Shown here: one piece after another, positions 41,012 through 48,005 of the stretch | Layout of the letters: every line of letters begins with the position of its first letter | Position numbering within the stretch: position 1 is the stretch's first letter | NCBI RefSeq assembly: GCF_029813835.1 | Contig: NZ_JARVKV010000021.1 | Coordinates: forward strand, 1-64,000 | Length of the DNA: 64,000 nt | Reading direction: 5' to 3' | Source of the DNA: Streptomyces sp. DH37 | Lineage (GTDB): Bacteria > Actinomycetota > Actinomycetes > Streptomycetales > Streptomycetaceae | Made by a program: the position numbers and the translations under genes | The notes under the pieces: model-generated | The model's input: only the letters and a program-made list of their open reading frames with translations | The model's database searches: none | What the model was told of the DNA's origin: nothing

Positions 41012-42591
41012 GGCTGCCGGTTCGCGGTCGTCCGCGGCGGCGAGGAGGCGTACTCCTCGCGCAGGACGCGGCGCAGCACCTTCCCGGTGGGGTTGCGCGG
41101 CAGGCTGTCGAGGAACACGTAGCCGTTGGGGATCTTGTAGTCGGCGATCCTCCCCCGGAGGAAGACCATCAGCTGCCGCTCGGTCGGCTCCTCGTGTCCC
41201 GGACGGCGCACCACGGCGGCCCGCACGACCTCGCCCCAGCGGGGGTCGGACACGCCGAAGACCGCCACGTCGGCGACGCCGGGGTGCTCGCGGATCGCGT
41301 TCTCGATCTCGACGGGGTAGATGTTCTGGCCGGCGACGATGATCGTGTCGTTGATGCGGTCCCGCAGGAACAGGTAGCCGTTCTCGTCCAGGTAGCCGGC
41401 GTCGCTCATGTACAGCCAGTCGCCCCTGATCATCTTCCGGCTCGCCTCGGGCTGCCGCCAGTACTCCGTGAAGCGCGCCGGACTGCGCAGGCAGATCCGG
41501 CCGATCCGCCCCGGCGGCAGCGTGTTGCCCTCGTCGTCGACGATCTTGACCTCGTTGCCCGGGCAGACCCGGCCCGCCGAGGCCATCAGGGGGCTGCCCG
41601 GGACGTGCTCGTCCGGCCTCAGGCAGGTGACGAAACTACCGGTCTCGGCGGACGCGTAGGCCTGGGACAGCTCGCACCCGAACTCCTTGACGCACCGCAC
41701 CATCAGCTCGTAGTCGATCGGGGAGCCGCCGTAGACGATCTTGCGCAGGGAGCGGAACGCCTCCGGGCTCGCGGCCGGCTCGTCCAGCATCATCTGGAGC
41801 ATCGCCGGGGCCGCCCACACCGTGGTCACGGCCTCGTCCCGGATCAGCCGCACGGCCTCCTCGGCCACGAACATCCGCATGACCACGCTGGTCGCGCCGA
41901 CGTTGAAGCAGTGCATGAACCAGGCGTAGCCGCCGGCGTGCAGACCGGGGAAGCAGGTCAGGCTGCGGTCCTCGGGGCGCCAGTCGATCCAGTCCACCCC
42001 GTGCCTGCGCATGTTGTCGATGAAGGTGAAGAAGGAGCGGTGCGGCAGCACCACGCCCTTGGGCAGGCCGGTGGTGCCGCTGGTGTACATCTGGGCGATC
42101 GGTTCCTCGGTGTCCCCGGGCTCCAGATCGGTGTCCGGCGCACCCGACTTCCACGCCAGGAAGCCCGCGGCCCGCTCCTCGGCGGTGTCCATCCCGATCG
42201 CCGTCCGCAGCGTCGGCAGATCGTCGCGGACCCGCTGGACGACCCGGAGGAACTCCCGCTCGAAGAACAGGATCTCCGCCTGCGAGTCGCGCAGCACGTG
42301 GTCCACCTCGCCCTTGGCCAGCCGCCAGTTGACGGGGACCAGGACCGTGCCGCTCTTGGCACAGGCCACGGCGAGTTCGTAGTAGTGCTCCGACTCCTTG
42401 CCGATGTACGCCACCCGCGCCCCTCGGCCGAGCCCGGCGCGCAGCAGCGCGTGCGCGGTGCGGTTGCTCTCGCGGTGGAGCTCGGCGTAGGTGACCTCGC
42501 GTCCCTCCGCCACCAGGGCGACGACGTCGGGCCGCTGCCGCGCGTGCAGGGCGGATCTGGCGGTGATCGTCTGGTTCGTGGTGTCGCTCAT
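41008..42591 (-). CDS. AMP-dependent acyl-CoA/ACP ligase
   Basis: The 527-residue adenylate-forming enzyme has MYTSGTTGLPKGVVLPH as the phosphate-binding loop, YASAETG as the adenine-binding motif, MSDAGYLDENGYLFLRDR as the hinge region and NPTGKVLRRVLRE with the C-terminal catalytic lysine. It activates a carboxylic acid as an adenylate and transfers it to CoA or a carrier protein. It probably loads a starter acid for the PKS or the free ACP. Its ATG overlaps the PKS stop codon. The acid specificity is not predictable. Confidence 0.9.
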   Translation of the reverse strand: MSDTTNQTITARSALHARQRPDVVALVAEGREVTYAELHRESNRTAHALLRAGLGRGARVAYIGKESEHYYELAVACAKSGTVLVPVNWRLAKGEVDHVLRDSQAEILFFEREFLRVVQRVRDDLPTLRTAIGMDTAEERAAGFLAWKSGAPDTDLEPGDTEEPIAQMYTSGTTGLPKGVVLPHRSFFTFIDNMRRHGVDWIDWRPEDRSLTCFPGLHAGGYAWFMHCFNVGATSVVMRMFVAEEAVRLIRDEAVTTVWAAPAMLQMMLDEPAASPEAFRSLRKIVYGGSPIDYELMVRCVKEFGCELSQAYASAETGSFVTCLRPDEHVPGSPLMASAGRVCPGNEVKIVDDEGNTLPPGRIGRICLRSPARFTEYWRQPEASRKMIRGDWLYMSDAGYLDENGYLFLRDRINDTIIVAGQNIYPVEIENAIREHPGVADVAVFGVSDPRWGEVVRAAVVRRPGHEEPTERQLMVFLRGRIADYKIPNGYVFLDSLPRNPTGKVLRRVLREEYASSPPRTTANRQP

Positions 42592-45500
42592 GTCTCCTCT
42601 TTCGCGGTTCGCTCTTCCAGGAACTCCACGAGCTGCTCGACGGACGGGTGGTCGAAGACGGCCGACGCCGCGAGTGACACGCCCAGTTCGGCCTCGAGGA
42701 GACTTCTCAGCTCGGTGGCCACCAGGGAGTCCATGCCGAGATCGAGGAACGGGGTGTCCGGTCCGACGGACTCCGGGTCGTCGATGCTCAGCAGCCGCGC
42801 GACCGCCGAGCGGACGAACGCCTCGGTCGGCGCGGGCCCCCGTCCACCCGATGGCGCGGAGGACGGAGAGGCCGCCGGGGAGGCCGGGGCAGAGGGAGGC
42901 GGGGCGGGCGCCGCGGCCAGCCGCTTGAAGGCCATCCCCGAGATCTCCAGCACCGGCTCGTCGCCCTCCAGCAGGAGCGCGTCGACGGTGAAGGCCGGCC
43001 CGTCGCCGCCCCGCTCCAGGCGCAGCGCCGCCCGCAGCCGCGGCGCGCGGGGCTTCCTGAACGCCCGTACCGACGCGATGCCGACGGACATGTAGGTCTC
43101 ACCGGTCTCCCGGCTGTCCGCCAGGGCCGCCAGCCCGTGCGTGACGGCGTCGAACAGCGGCGGGGGCATGTGCTCGGCGGGCGACACCTCCCGGCCGTCC
43201 AGCTCGCTGAGCGTGAAGTCCGGGCCGTACCGGACGACCCGGTCGACCCGCGAGAAGTGCGGGCCGTACTCCAGGCCGGCCGCCGCGTACGCCGCGCGCA
43301 CCTCCTCGCCGTCCAGTTCCCGGTCCGGCTCGCCCGGCGCGGCCGAACGGTCCAGCACCCGCCGGCCGGAGTCGCCCAGCGCCGGGCCGCGCCCGTCGGA
43401 CGCGCCGATCACCGCGGTGACGTGCCGGCGCTCGACGGGACCGTCCCGTCCGGGGGTGCGGCTCACGATCTCCACCGAGGACCGGCCGTCGCCGATGGGG
43501 CGGCAGGAGGTGCGGACCTCCACCGGCGCACCGGTGAGGAACAGCGCCTCGTGGAAGCGGAGGTCCTCGATCGGGCGGCGGGTGTCGCCGTGGACCGCGT
43601 CCATGAGCGCCAGGACGGCCTCGGCGTAGGCGGCCGCCGGCACGAAGGGGCGCCCGCGCACGGTGTGGTCGGCGAGGTAGGCCGTGCTCCCGGGACCGAG
43701 CCGGGTGACGAACTCCCGCACCCCTCCGTCCCGTTCCCCGCCGCGCACCTCCGTGCCCAGCAGGGGGTGCGCGGTGGCCGCGGCGCCCAGCCCGTGGCGG
43801 CCGACCTGGTCGGGCAGCCAGTACCGCCTGCGGTCGAAGGCGTACGTCGGGAGCGGGATCATGCGCCCGGGGCCTCCCTCGTGCACGGCCGGCCAGGAGA
43901 TCGCCAGTCCCGCGCGGTACGCGTCGGCCAGCGCCTGGAGGACGGCCCTGCCCTCGCCGTCCCCGGAACGGAGGCTGGACAGCCACAGGTGCCTGCCGTC
44001 GGGCACGCACCGCCGCCCCAGCGACCCCAGGGCGGAGGAGGGCCCCACCTCCAGGAAGACGTGCCTGCCCCGGGCGGCGAGCGCGCGCATGCCGCCCTCG
44101 AAGTCGACCGCCTCGCGCACGTGCCGCACCCAGTAGTCGGCCGTGGCCATCTCACCCGGGGCGGCGACCGCGCCGCTCAGGCAGGAGATCAGGGTCACGG
44201 CCGGCTCGTGGAACTCGACGTCGGCGAGTGCCGCTCGCAGCGGCTCGAGGATCCCGTCCATCAGCGGGGAGTGGAACGCCGAGGAGACGCGCAGCGGGGT
44301 GACCGTCACATCGCGCCGCCGCAGCGCCTCGGTGACCTCCGCCAGCGATCCGGCGCCGCCGGAGACGACGCACTGCCGCGGGGAGTTGACCGCGCAGATG
44401 CTCACGTCGTCCAGCCCGGCCAGCAGCGGCTCGACCTCGGCGGCGGGCGCGGAGACGGCGGCCATGCCGCCGGGGGTGGTGACCGACTGGATCAGCCGGG
44501 CCCGCTCCGCCAGGAAGAAGACGCCGTCCTCCAGGGTGAACAGCCCCGCCACGGCCGCGGCCACCACCTCGCCGACGCTGTGCCCGATGAGCGCGGTGGG
44601 CCGCACCCCCCACGACTGCCAGAGCCTGGCCAGGGAGTACTCCAGGGTGAACAGCGCGGCGTGGGTGTACACCGTCTCGGCGAGCCGGGCCTCCGCGTCC
44701 GGGGCCGTGCCCAGCATGATGTCGCGCACGGAGCGGCCCAGATGGCGGGCGAACAGCTCGTCGCACGCGTCGACGTGCGAGCGGAAGACCGGGAAGCGCC
44801 GGTACAGCGCGGAACCCATGCCCACGTACTGCGATCCGGAACCGGTGAAGAGGAAGGCGGCCTTGCGCAGGCCGCCCGGCGACCGCCCGCCCTCGGCCGG
44901 CGCCGCGGCCTGCCGCTCCAGCGCGGCCGCCAGCTCCGATCCGTCGCGGACCACGGCGGCCATGCGGTGGTTGAAGTGGACGCGCCCCACGTTGCGGGTC
45001 AGGCACAGGTCGGCCATGTCGGTCCCGGGCCGTTCGGCCAGGTACCGCCGGTGGCGCTCCACCTGCAGGCCCAGCGCCTCCCGGCTCTTCGCCGACAGGG
45101 TGAAGACGTGGAGACCGCCGCCCGGTCCGGGCGGCCCGGCGTCGCGGGCGGACTCCGGGGCGCCGGCGGGGGCGGGCTGCGCGGGCGCCTCCTCCACGAC
45201 GGCGATCCCGATGGCGCCGGCCACGCCGAAGCTGTTGACCATCGCCCGGCGCACCGGCGCCTTCCACGGCCTGCACTCCGTCGGCACCGTCACCGGGTAC
45301 CGGTCCCAGGGGATGCGGCCCGAGGGCTGCTCGTACAGGTGCGGGTAGAACACCCCGGCCCGCATCTGCAGGATCACCTTGACGATCCCGCCGAGCCCGG
45401 CGGCCGGCTCCATGTGCCCCAGGTTCGACTTGACCGAACCGACCGTCAGGGGGTCGCCGTCCCGGTGGGCGTCGCCGAACACGCCGTTGATCGAGCCCAT

Positions 45501-46466
45501 CTCGATCGGGTCGCCCAGCGGCGTGCCCGTGCCGTGCGCCTCCACGTACTGGATGTCGCCGGGCTCCAGGCCGGCGCGCTCCAGCGCCCGGCGCATCACC
45601 GCCTCCTGCGCGGTCCCGTTCGGGGCGGTCAGACCCGCGCTCTCGCCGTTGTGCCCGATGGCGGTGGAGCGCACCAGCGCCAGGACGGTGTCCCCGTCGC
45701 GCCGGGCGTCGGAGAGCCGCTTGAGGACCAGCACGCCGCAGCCCTCGGCCCGCGCGTACCCGTCCGCCGCCTCGTCGAAGGCCTTGCACCGGCCGTCGGG
45801 CGCCAGCATCTGGTTCCGCGAGAGGATCGCGAAGATCTTGGGGTGGTGCAGGGCGTTGACCCCACCGCACAGCGCGATGCCGCACTCGCCGTTGCGCAGC
45901 CCCTCGACGGCCATGTGCAGCGCGGTCAGCGACGACGCGCACGCGGTGTCGGTGGTCAGGCTCGGCCCGCGCCAGCGCAGGAAGTACGACAGCCGGCCGG
46001 AGAGCGGGTAGGCGCCCATGCCGGTGGCCAGCGCTCCGTCGAGCTTCTCGTACGGCACGGAGTCCAGCTCCATGGCCTGGTCCAGAGGCGTCGCACCGAC
46101 GTAGACGCCGCCGTCGCGCACCGCGGTCGGGTCGACGCAGGCGTTCTCCAGCGCCTCCCAGGCCGTCTCCAGCAGCAGCCGCTGCTGGGGGTCGACGTAG
46201 TGCGCCTGCTTGGGCGCGATGCCGAAGAACTGCGGGTCGAACTCGTCGATGCGCTCCAGGAAACCGCCTGCCGCAGTACGGATGGTGCCCGGGGCATCGG
46301 CGTCCTCGGAGGTGAAGGCGTCGACGTCCCAGCGGTCCCGGGGCAGCGGGCGGATCCCGCTGCCCCCGTTCCGCAGGAACTCGTCGAACCCGTCGACGGT
46401 GTCGTTGCCACCGGGGAAACGGAACCCGACGCCGATGACGGCGACCGGCTCGTCCCGGGCGCTCAC
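42588..46466 (-). CDS. Type I polyketide synthase, KS-AT-DH-ACP
   Basis: The 1292-residue single module has KS (about 5-425: Cys176 in TACASS, EAHGTGT, KSNLGHMEPAAG) and AT (about 540-840: GHSVGEVVAA, and AFHS, which indicates malonyl-CoA). DH follows (about 920-1190: HTVRGRPFVP with catalytic His, FDAVTHG with Asp), then ACP (about 1215-1285: LGMDSLV). There is no KR, ER or thioesterase, although the DH needs a beta-hydroxyl substrate, so reduction must come from a separate enzyme or the DH has another task. GTG 46466 overlaps the ACP gene stop. It may act once or iteratively. The operon supplies a free ACP, ligase and thioesterase. Confidence 0.93.
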   Translation of the reverse strand: MSARDEPVAVIGVGFRFPGGNDTVDGFDEFLRNGGSGIRPLPRDRWDVDAFTSEDADAPGTIRTAAGGFLERIDEFDPQFFGIAPKQAHYVDPQQRLLLETAWEALENACVDPTAVRDGGVYVGATPLDQAMELDSVPYEKLDGALATGMGAYPLSGRLSYFLRWRGPSLTTDTACASSLTALHMAVEGLRNGECGIALCGGVNALHHPKIFAILSRNQMLAPDGRCKAFDEAADGYARAEGCGVLVLKRLSDARRDGDTVLALVRSTAIGHNGESAGLTAPNGTAQEAVMRRALERAGLEPGDIQYVEAHGTGTPLGDPIEMGSINGVFGDAHRDGDPLTVGSVKSNLGHMEPAAGLGGIVKVILQMRAGVFYPHLYEQPSGRIPWDRYPVTVPTECRPWKAPVRRAMVNSFGVAGAIGIAVVEEAPAQPAPAGAPESARDAGPPGPGGGLHVFTLSAKSREALGLQVERHRRYLAERPGTDMADLCLTRNVGRVHFNHRMAAVVRDGSELAAALERQAAAPAEGGRSPGGLRKAAFLFTGSGSQYVGMGSALYRRFPVFRSHVDACDELFARHLGRSVRDIMLGTAPDAEARLAETVYTHAALFTLEYSLARLWQSWGVRPTALIGHSVGEVVAAAVAGLFTLEDGVFFLAERARLIQSVTTPGGMAAVSAPAAEVEPLLAGLDDVSICAVNSPRQCVVSGGAGSLAEVTEALRRRDVTVTPLRVSSAFHSPLMDGILEPLRAALADVEFHEPAVTLISCLSGAVAAPGEMATADYWVRHVREAVDFEGGMRALAARGRHVFLEVGPSSALGSLGRRCVPDGRHLWLSSLRSGDGEGRAVLQALADAYRAGLAISWPAVHEGGPGRMIPLPTYAFDRRRYWLPDQVGRHGLGAAATAHPLLGTEVRGGERDGGVREFVTRLGPGSTAYLADHTVRGRPFVPAAAYAEAVLALMDAVHGDTRRPIEDLRFHEALFLTGAPVEVRTSCRPIGDGRSSVEIVSRTPGRDGPVERRHVTAVIGASDGRGPALGDSGRRVLDRSAAPGEPDRELDGEEVRAAYAAAGLEYGPHFSRVDRVVRYGPDFTLSELDGREVSPAEHMPPPLFDAVTHGLAALADSRETGETYMSVGIASVRAFRKPRAPRLRAALRLERGGDGPAFTVDALLLEGDEPVLEISGMAFKRLAAAPAPPPSAPASPAASPSSAPSGGRGPAPTEAFVRSAVARLLSIDDPESVGPDTPFLDLGMDSLVATELRSLLEAELGVSLAASAVFDHPSVEQLVEFLEERTAKEET

Positions 46467-46816
46467 CGGCGCCCCCGCCCGGCGGGCGCGCCGGGCTCCC
46501 CGGCCGGGGCCTCCGGCTCCGCGAGGAGCTCGGCCAGGACATCGTTCACCAGATGCTCCACCAGCTGCTCCACGGTGGGGTTGTTGAACAGGACGTTGGA
46601 GCTGATCGAGCACTCCAGGCGCTCTTCGAGGCGCTGCTTGGCCTCGGTGACCCGCAGCGAGGTGAACCCCAGGTCGAAGAAGCTCTCCGACAAGGGGAAA
46701 TCCTCGTCGTCGGTCATGAGGAGCGTCTTCCTGAATTCGGTCACCACGAGCTCCTCGATATATTCGGGACGCTCTGACCTGGGAAGTCCTCGCAAGACTT
46801 CAAGAGATTCCGACAT
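46463..46816 (-). CDS. Free-standing acyl carrier protein
   Basis: The 117-residue protein has the phosphopantetheine attachment serine in FFDLGFTSLRVTEA (Ser53), flanked by helices (YIEELVVTEFRKTLL; NNPTVEQLVEHLV) as in type I PKS-style carrier domains. I chose ATG 46816, at MSESLEVLRG; the upstream in-frame ATG runs into the promoter. Its stop overlaps the PKS start, so both proteins are made together. It may carry a starter unit from the ligase, or the azoxy amino-acid part, to the KS. Confidence 0.85.
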   Translation of the reverse strand: MSESLEVLRGLPRSERPEYIEELVVTEFRKTLLMTDDEDFPLSESFFDLGFTSLRVTEAKQRLEERLECSISSNVLFNNPTVEQLVEHLVNDVLAELLAEPEAPAGEPGAPAGRGRR

Positions 46817-46864
46817 CTGCTTCCACCCGCTCCCGGCCGTATACGGCGATGTCAGTACCGGCCC

Positions 46865-46909
46865 GATTGAACCAGAGCGTGTTGACACAGACCTGATGAG
46901 GCGCTGACG
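46865..46909 (-). promoter_or_regulatory. SARP-type promoter of the ACP-PKS operon
   Basis: Reading leftward, CGTCAGC (46909-46903), CATCAGG (46898-46892) and TGTCAAC (46887-46881) are spaced by 11 bases. The -10 hexamer at the expected distance is poor (TCAATC or, one base earlier, TTCAAT). The transcript would start near 46857 and reach the ACP start at 46816. Confidence 0.65.
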
Positions 46910-46947
46910 GGAGGACCGGAGCCGCCGCCCGGCCGGCCCTCCATATC

Positions 46948-46992
46948 CGTCAGTTGACCGTCAGCGCCACATCAGCCGGAGCGTGCCATAGT
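46948..46992 (+). promoter_or_regulatory. SARP-type promoter of the tRNA operon
   Basis: CGTCAGT (46948-46954), CGTCAGC (46959-46965) and CATCAGC (46970-46976) have an 11-base pitch. After exactly 10 bases comes the -10 box CATAGT (46987-46992). Transcription should start near 46999, about 42 bases before the first tRNA-like gene. It is the best match to the cluster consensus. Confidence 0.8.
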
Positions 46993-47040
46993 TTTCGCAG
47001 CGGACGACGGAACACGGCGAAAACGAACCGTCTCCGCTGA

Positions 47041-47126
47041 GGAGAGGTATCCGTAGTGGCCTATCGGGTCTCTGTTTCGGCAGGGAAGGGCTTCGGCTCT
47101 CGCAGGTTCGAATCCTGCCCTCTCCG
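47041..47126 (+). tRNA. tRNA-Ser-like gene, copy 1
   Basis: The 86-nt sequence folds as a class II tRNA. The acceptor stem is GGAGAGG/CCTCTCC (7 bp, perfect) and T8-A9 follows. The D arm is TCCG/CGGG with an 11-base loop holding GTGG. The long variable arm AGGGC/GCTCT has a TTCG loop. The T arm is GCAGG/CCTGC with loop TTCGAAT. The discriminator is G, as in tRNA-Ser. The anticodon arm is abnormal: CTCTG/CAGGG with loop TTTCGG (6 nt), or TCTCT/AGGGA with loop GTTTCGGC (8 nt). The candidate anticodon is UUC or UCG, not a serine anticodon. CCA is not encoded. SerRS ignores the anticodon, so charging with serine is plausible. Confidence 0.82.
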
Positions 47127-47164
47127 CTTCGCTGGTGGGTTGTGTCTGATCTGCTGGTGGTTTG

Positions 47165-47250
47165 GGAGAGGTATCCGTAGTGGCCTATCGGGTCTCTGTT
47201 TCGGCAGGGAAGGGCTTCGGCTCTCGCAGGTTCGAATCCTGCCCTCTCCG
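47165..47250 (+). tRNA. tRNA-Ser-like gene, copy 2
   Basis: It is identical base for base to copy 1, including the abnormal anticodon loop, long variable arm and discriminator G. It begins 124 bases after copy 1. The 38-base spacer that follows it differs from the other two spacers by two bases (GGCC in place of GATC). Confidence 0.82.
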
Positions 47251-47288
47251 CTTCGCTGGTGGGTTGTGTCTGGCCTGCTGGTGGTTTG

Positions 47289-47374
47289 GGAGAGGTATCC
47301 GTAGTGGCCTATCGGGTCTCTGTTTCGGCAGGGAAGGGCTTCGGCTCTCGCAGGTTCGAATCCTGCCCTCTCCG
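47289..47374 (+). tRNA. tRNA-Ser-like gene, copy 3
   Basis: It is identical to copies 1 and 2 across all 86 bases and begins 124 bases after copy 2. The spacer after it is identical to the spacer after copy 1, which suggests duplication of a two-unit block. Confidence 0.82.
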
Positions 47375-47412
47375 CTTCGCTGGTGGGTTGTGTCTGATCT
47401 GCTGGTGGTTTG

Positions 47413-47498
47413 GGAGAGGTATCCGTAGTGGCCTATCGGGTCTCTGTTTCGGCAGGGAAGGGCTTCGGCTCTCGCAGGTTCGAATCCTGCCCTCTCCG
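47413..47498 (+). tRNA. tRNA-Ser-like gene, copy 4
   Basis: It is identical to the other three copies and the last of the array. The spacer sequence diverges after TTCGC, where a hairpin begins two bases past the discriminator G. A protein-coding cupin gene starts 73 bases on, so the array seems to be the 5' part of a mixed tRNA-mRNA transcript. Confidence 0.82.
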
Positions 47499-47499
47499 C

Positions 47500-47535
47500 T
47501 TCGCCGGTGGGCCGGTTCGCCGACCCACCGGCGAA
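47500..47535 (+). terminator. 12-bp hairpin after the tRNA array
   Basis: TTCGCCGGTGGG and its exact complement flank a 12-base loop. It begins two bases past the last tRNA body. It may partly terminate the transcript, or mark a processing point that frees the tRNAs from the downstream mRNA. Confidence 0.65.
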
Positions 47536-47571
47536 CTATGTCACCGGAAATTCCGATCGCTGGAGGAAAAG

Positions 47572-47955
47572 ATGTCGGGCAACGAGACGCGTAAGATCGA
47601 CATCACGCGGCTGTACACCGACGAGGCGGGGGAGACCCACTTCGTCGAGGAGAAGCTGGAGGTCCAGGAGGTCAACTTCGCGCCGCCGGCCCCCTCGATG
47701 TTCGCTTCGTCCCCGGTCGAGGCCAAGGCGAGCGTGTACCTGCTTCTGCCCGAGGGCTACTTCGGCGACTTCCACCCCGCCCCCCGGCGCCAGCTGATGA
47801 CCCTGGTGAAGGGCGCGCTCGAGGTGAAGGTCAGCGACGGCGAGACCCGTCGCTTCACCCCCGGCGGAACCGTGCTGGTGGAGGACACCACGGGCAAGGG
47901 CCACGCGACCAAGAGCGTCGGAGGCGAGTCCATCGTCCTCGTGGCGCAGCTGTAG
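47572..47955 (+). CDS. Small cupin-fold protein
   Basis: The 127-residue protein reads as one cupin barrel: YLLLPEGYFGDFHPAPRRQLMTLVKGALEVKV, then RRFTPGGTVLVEDTTGKGHATKSVG. Possible metal ligands are His in FHPAPRRQ and His in GKGHAT, fewer than the usual three His and one Glu, so it may bind a ligand rather than catalyse oxidation. A GGAGG box precedes the ATG. It is the first protein gene behind the tRNA array and 50 bases upstream of the monooxygenase gene. Confidence 0.82.
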   Translation: MSGNETRKIDITRLYTDEAGETHFVEEKLEVQEVNFAPPAPSMFASSPVEAKASVYLLLPEGYFGDFHPAPRRQLMTLVKGALEVKVSDGETRRFTPGGTVLVEDTTGKGHATKSVGGESIVLVAQL

Positions 47956-48005
47956 CTGCAGGCCAGGCCCACCGACTCCGTGAACCTGGTTCCGCTGGAG
48001 GAAGA

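Larger units (their letters stand above)
47041..47498 (+). repeat. Four 124-bp tandem repeats carrying tRNA genes
   Basis: Three full 124-base units (86-base tRNA body plus 38-base spacer) and a fourth body make 458 bases. Bodies are invariant; spacers are identical apart from two bases in the second. The spacers are T- and G-rich (GGTGGGTTGTGTCTG-type), below the local GC content. All frames stay open by chance; the repeated AYRVSVSAGKGF translation is an artefact. Confidence 0.9.

Noticed and set aside
47041..47126. tRNA-Sec or tmRNA
   Set aside because: The acceptor and T stems are 7+5 bp, there is no UCA anticodon and no tag-encoding domain. Class II tRNA-Ser features fit better.
47041..47498. 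CRISPR array or attachment-site repeats
   Set aside because: Unit length (124 bases), near-identical spacers and a clear tRNA cloverleaf exclude CRISPR. No integrase gene is nearby, so tRNA-targeted integration is not indicated.
47056..47594. Repetitive protein frames across the tRNA array (AYRVSVSAGKGF repeats)
   Set aside because: All are read-through of 124-base repeats whose bodies fold as tRNAs; no ribosome sites, and the apparent repeat peptide simply mirrors tRNA sequence.
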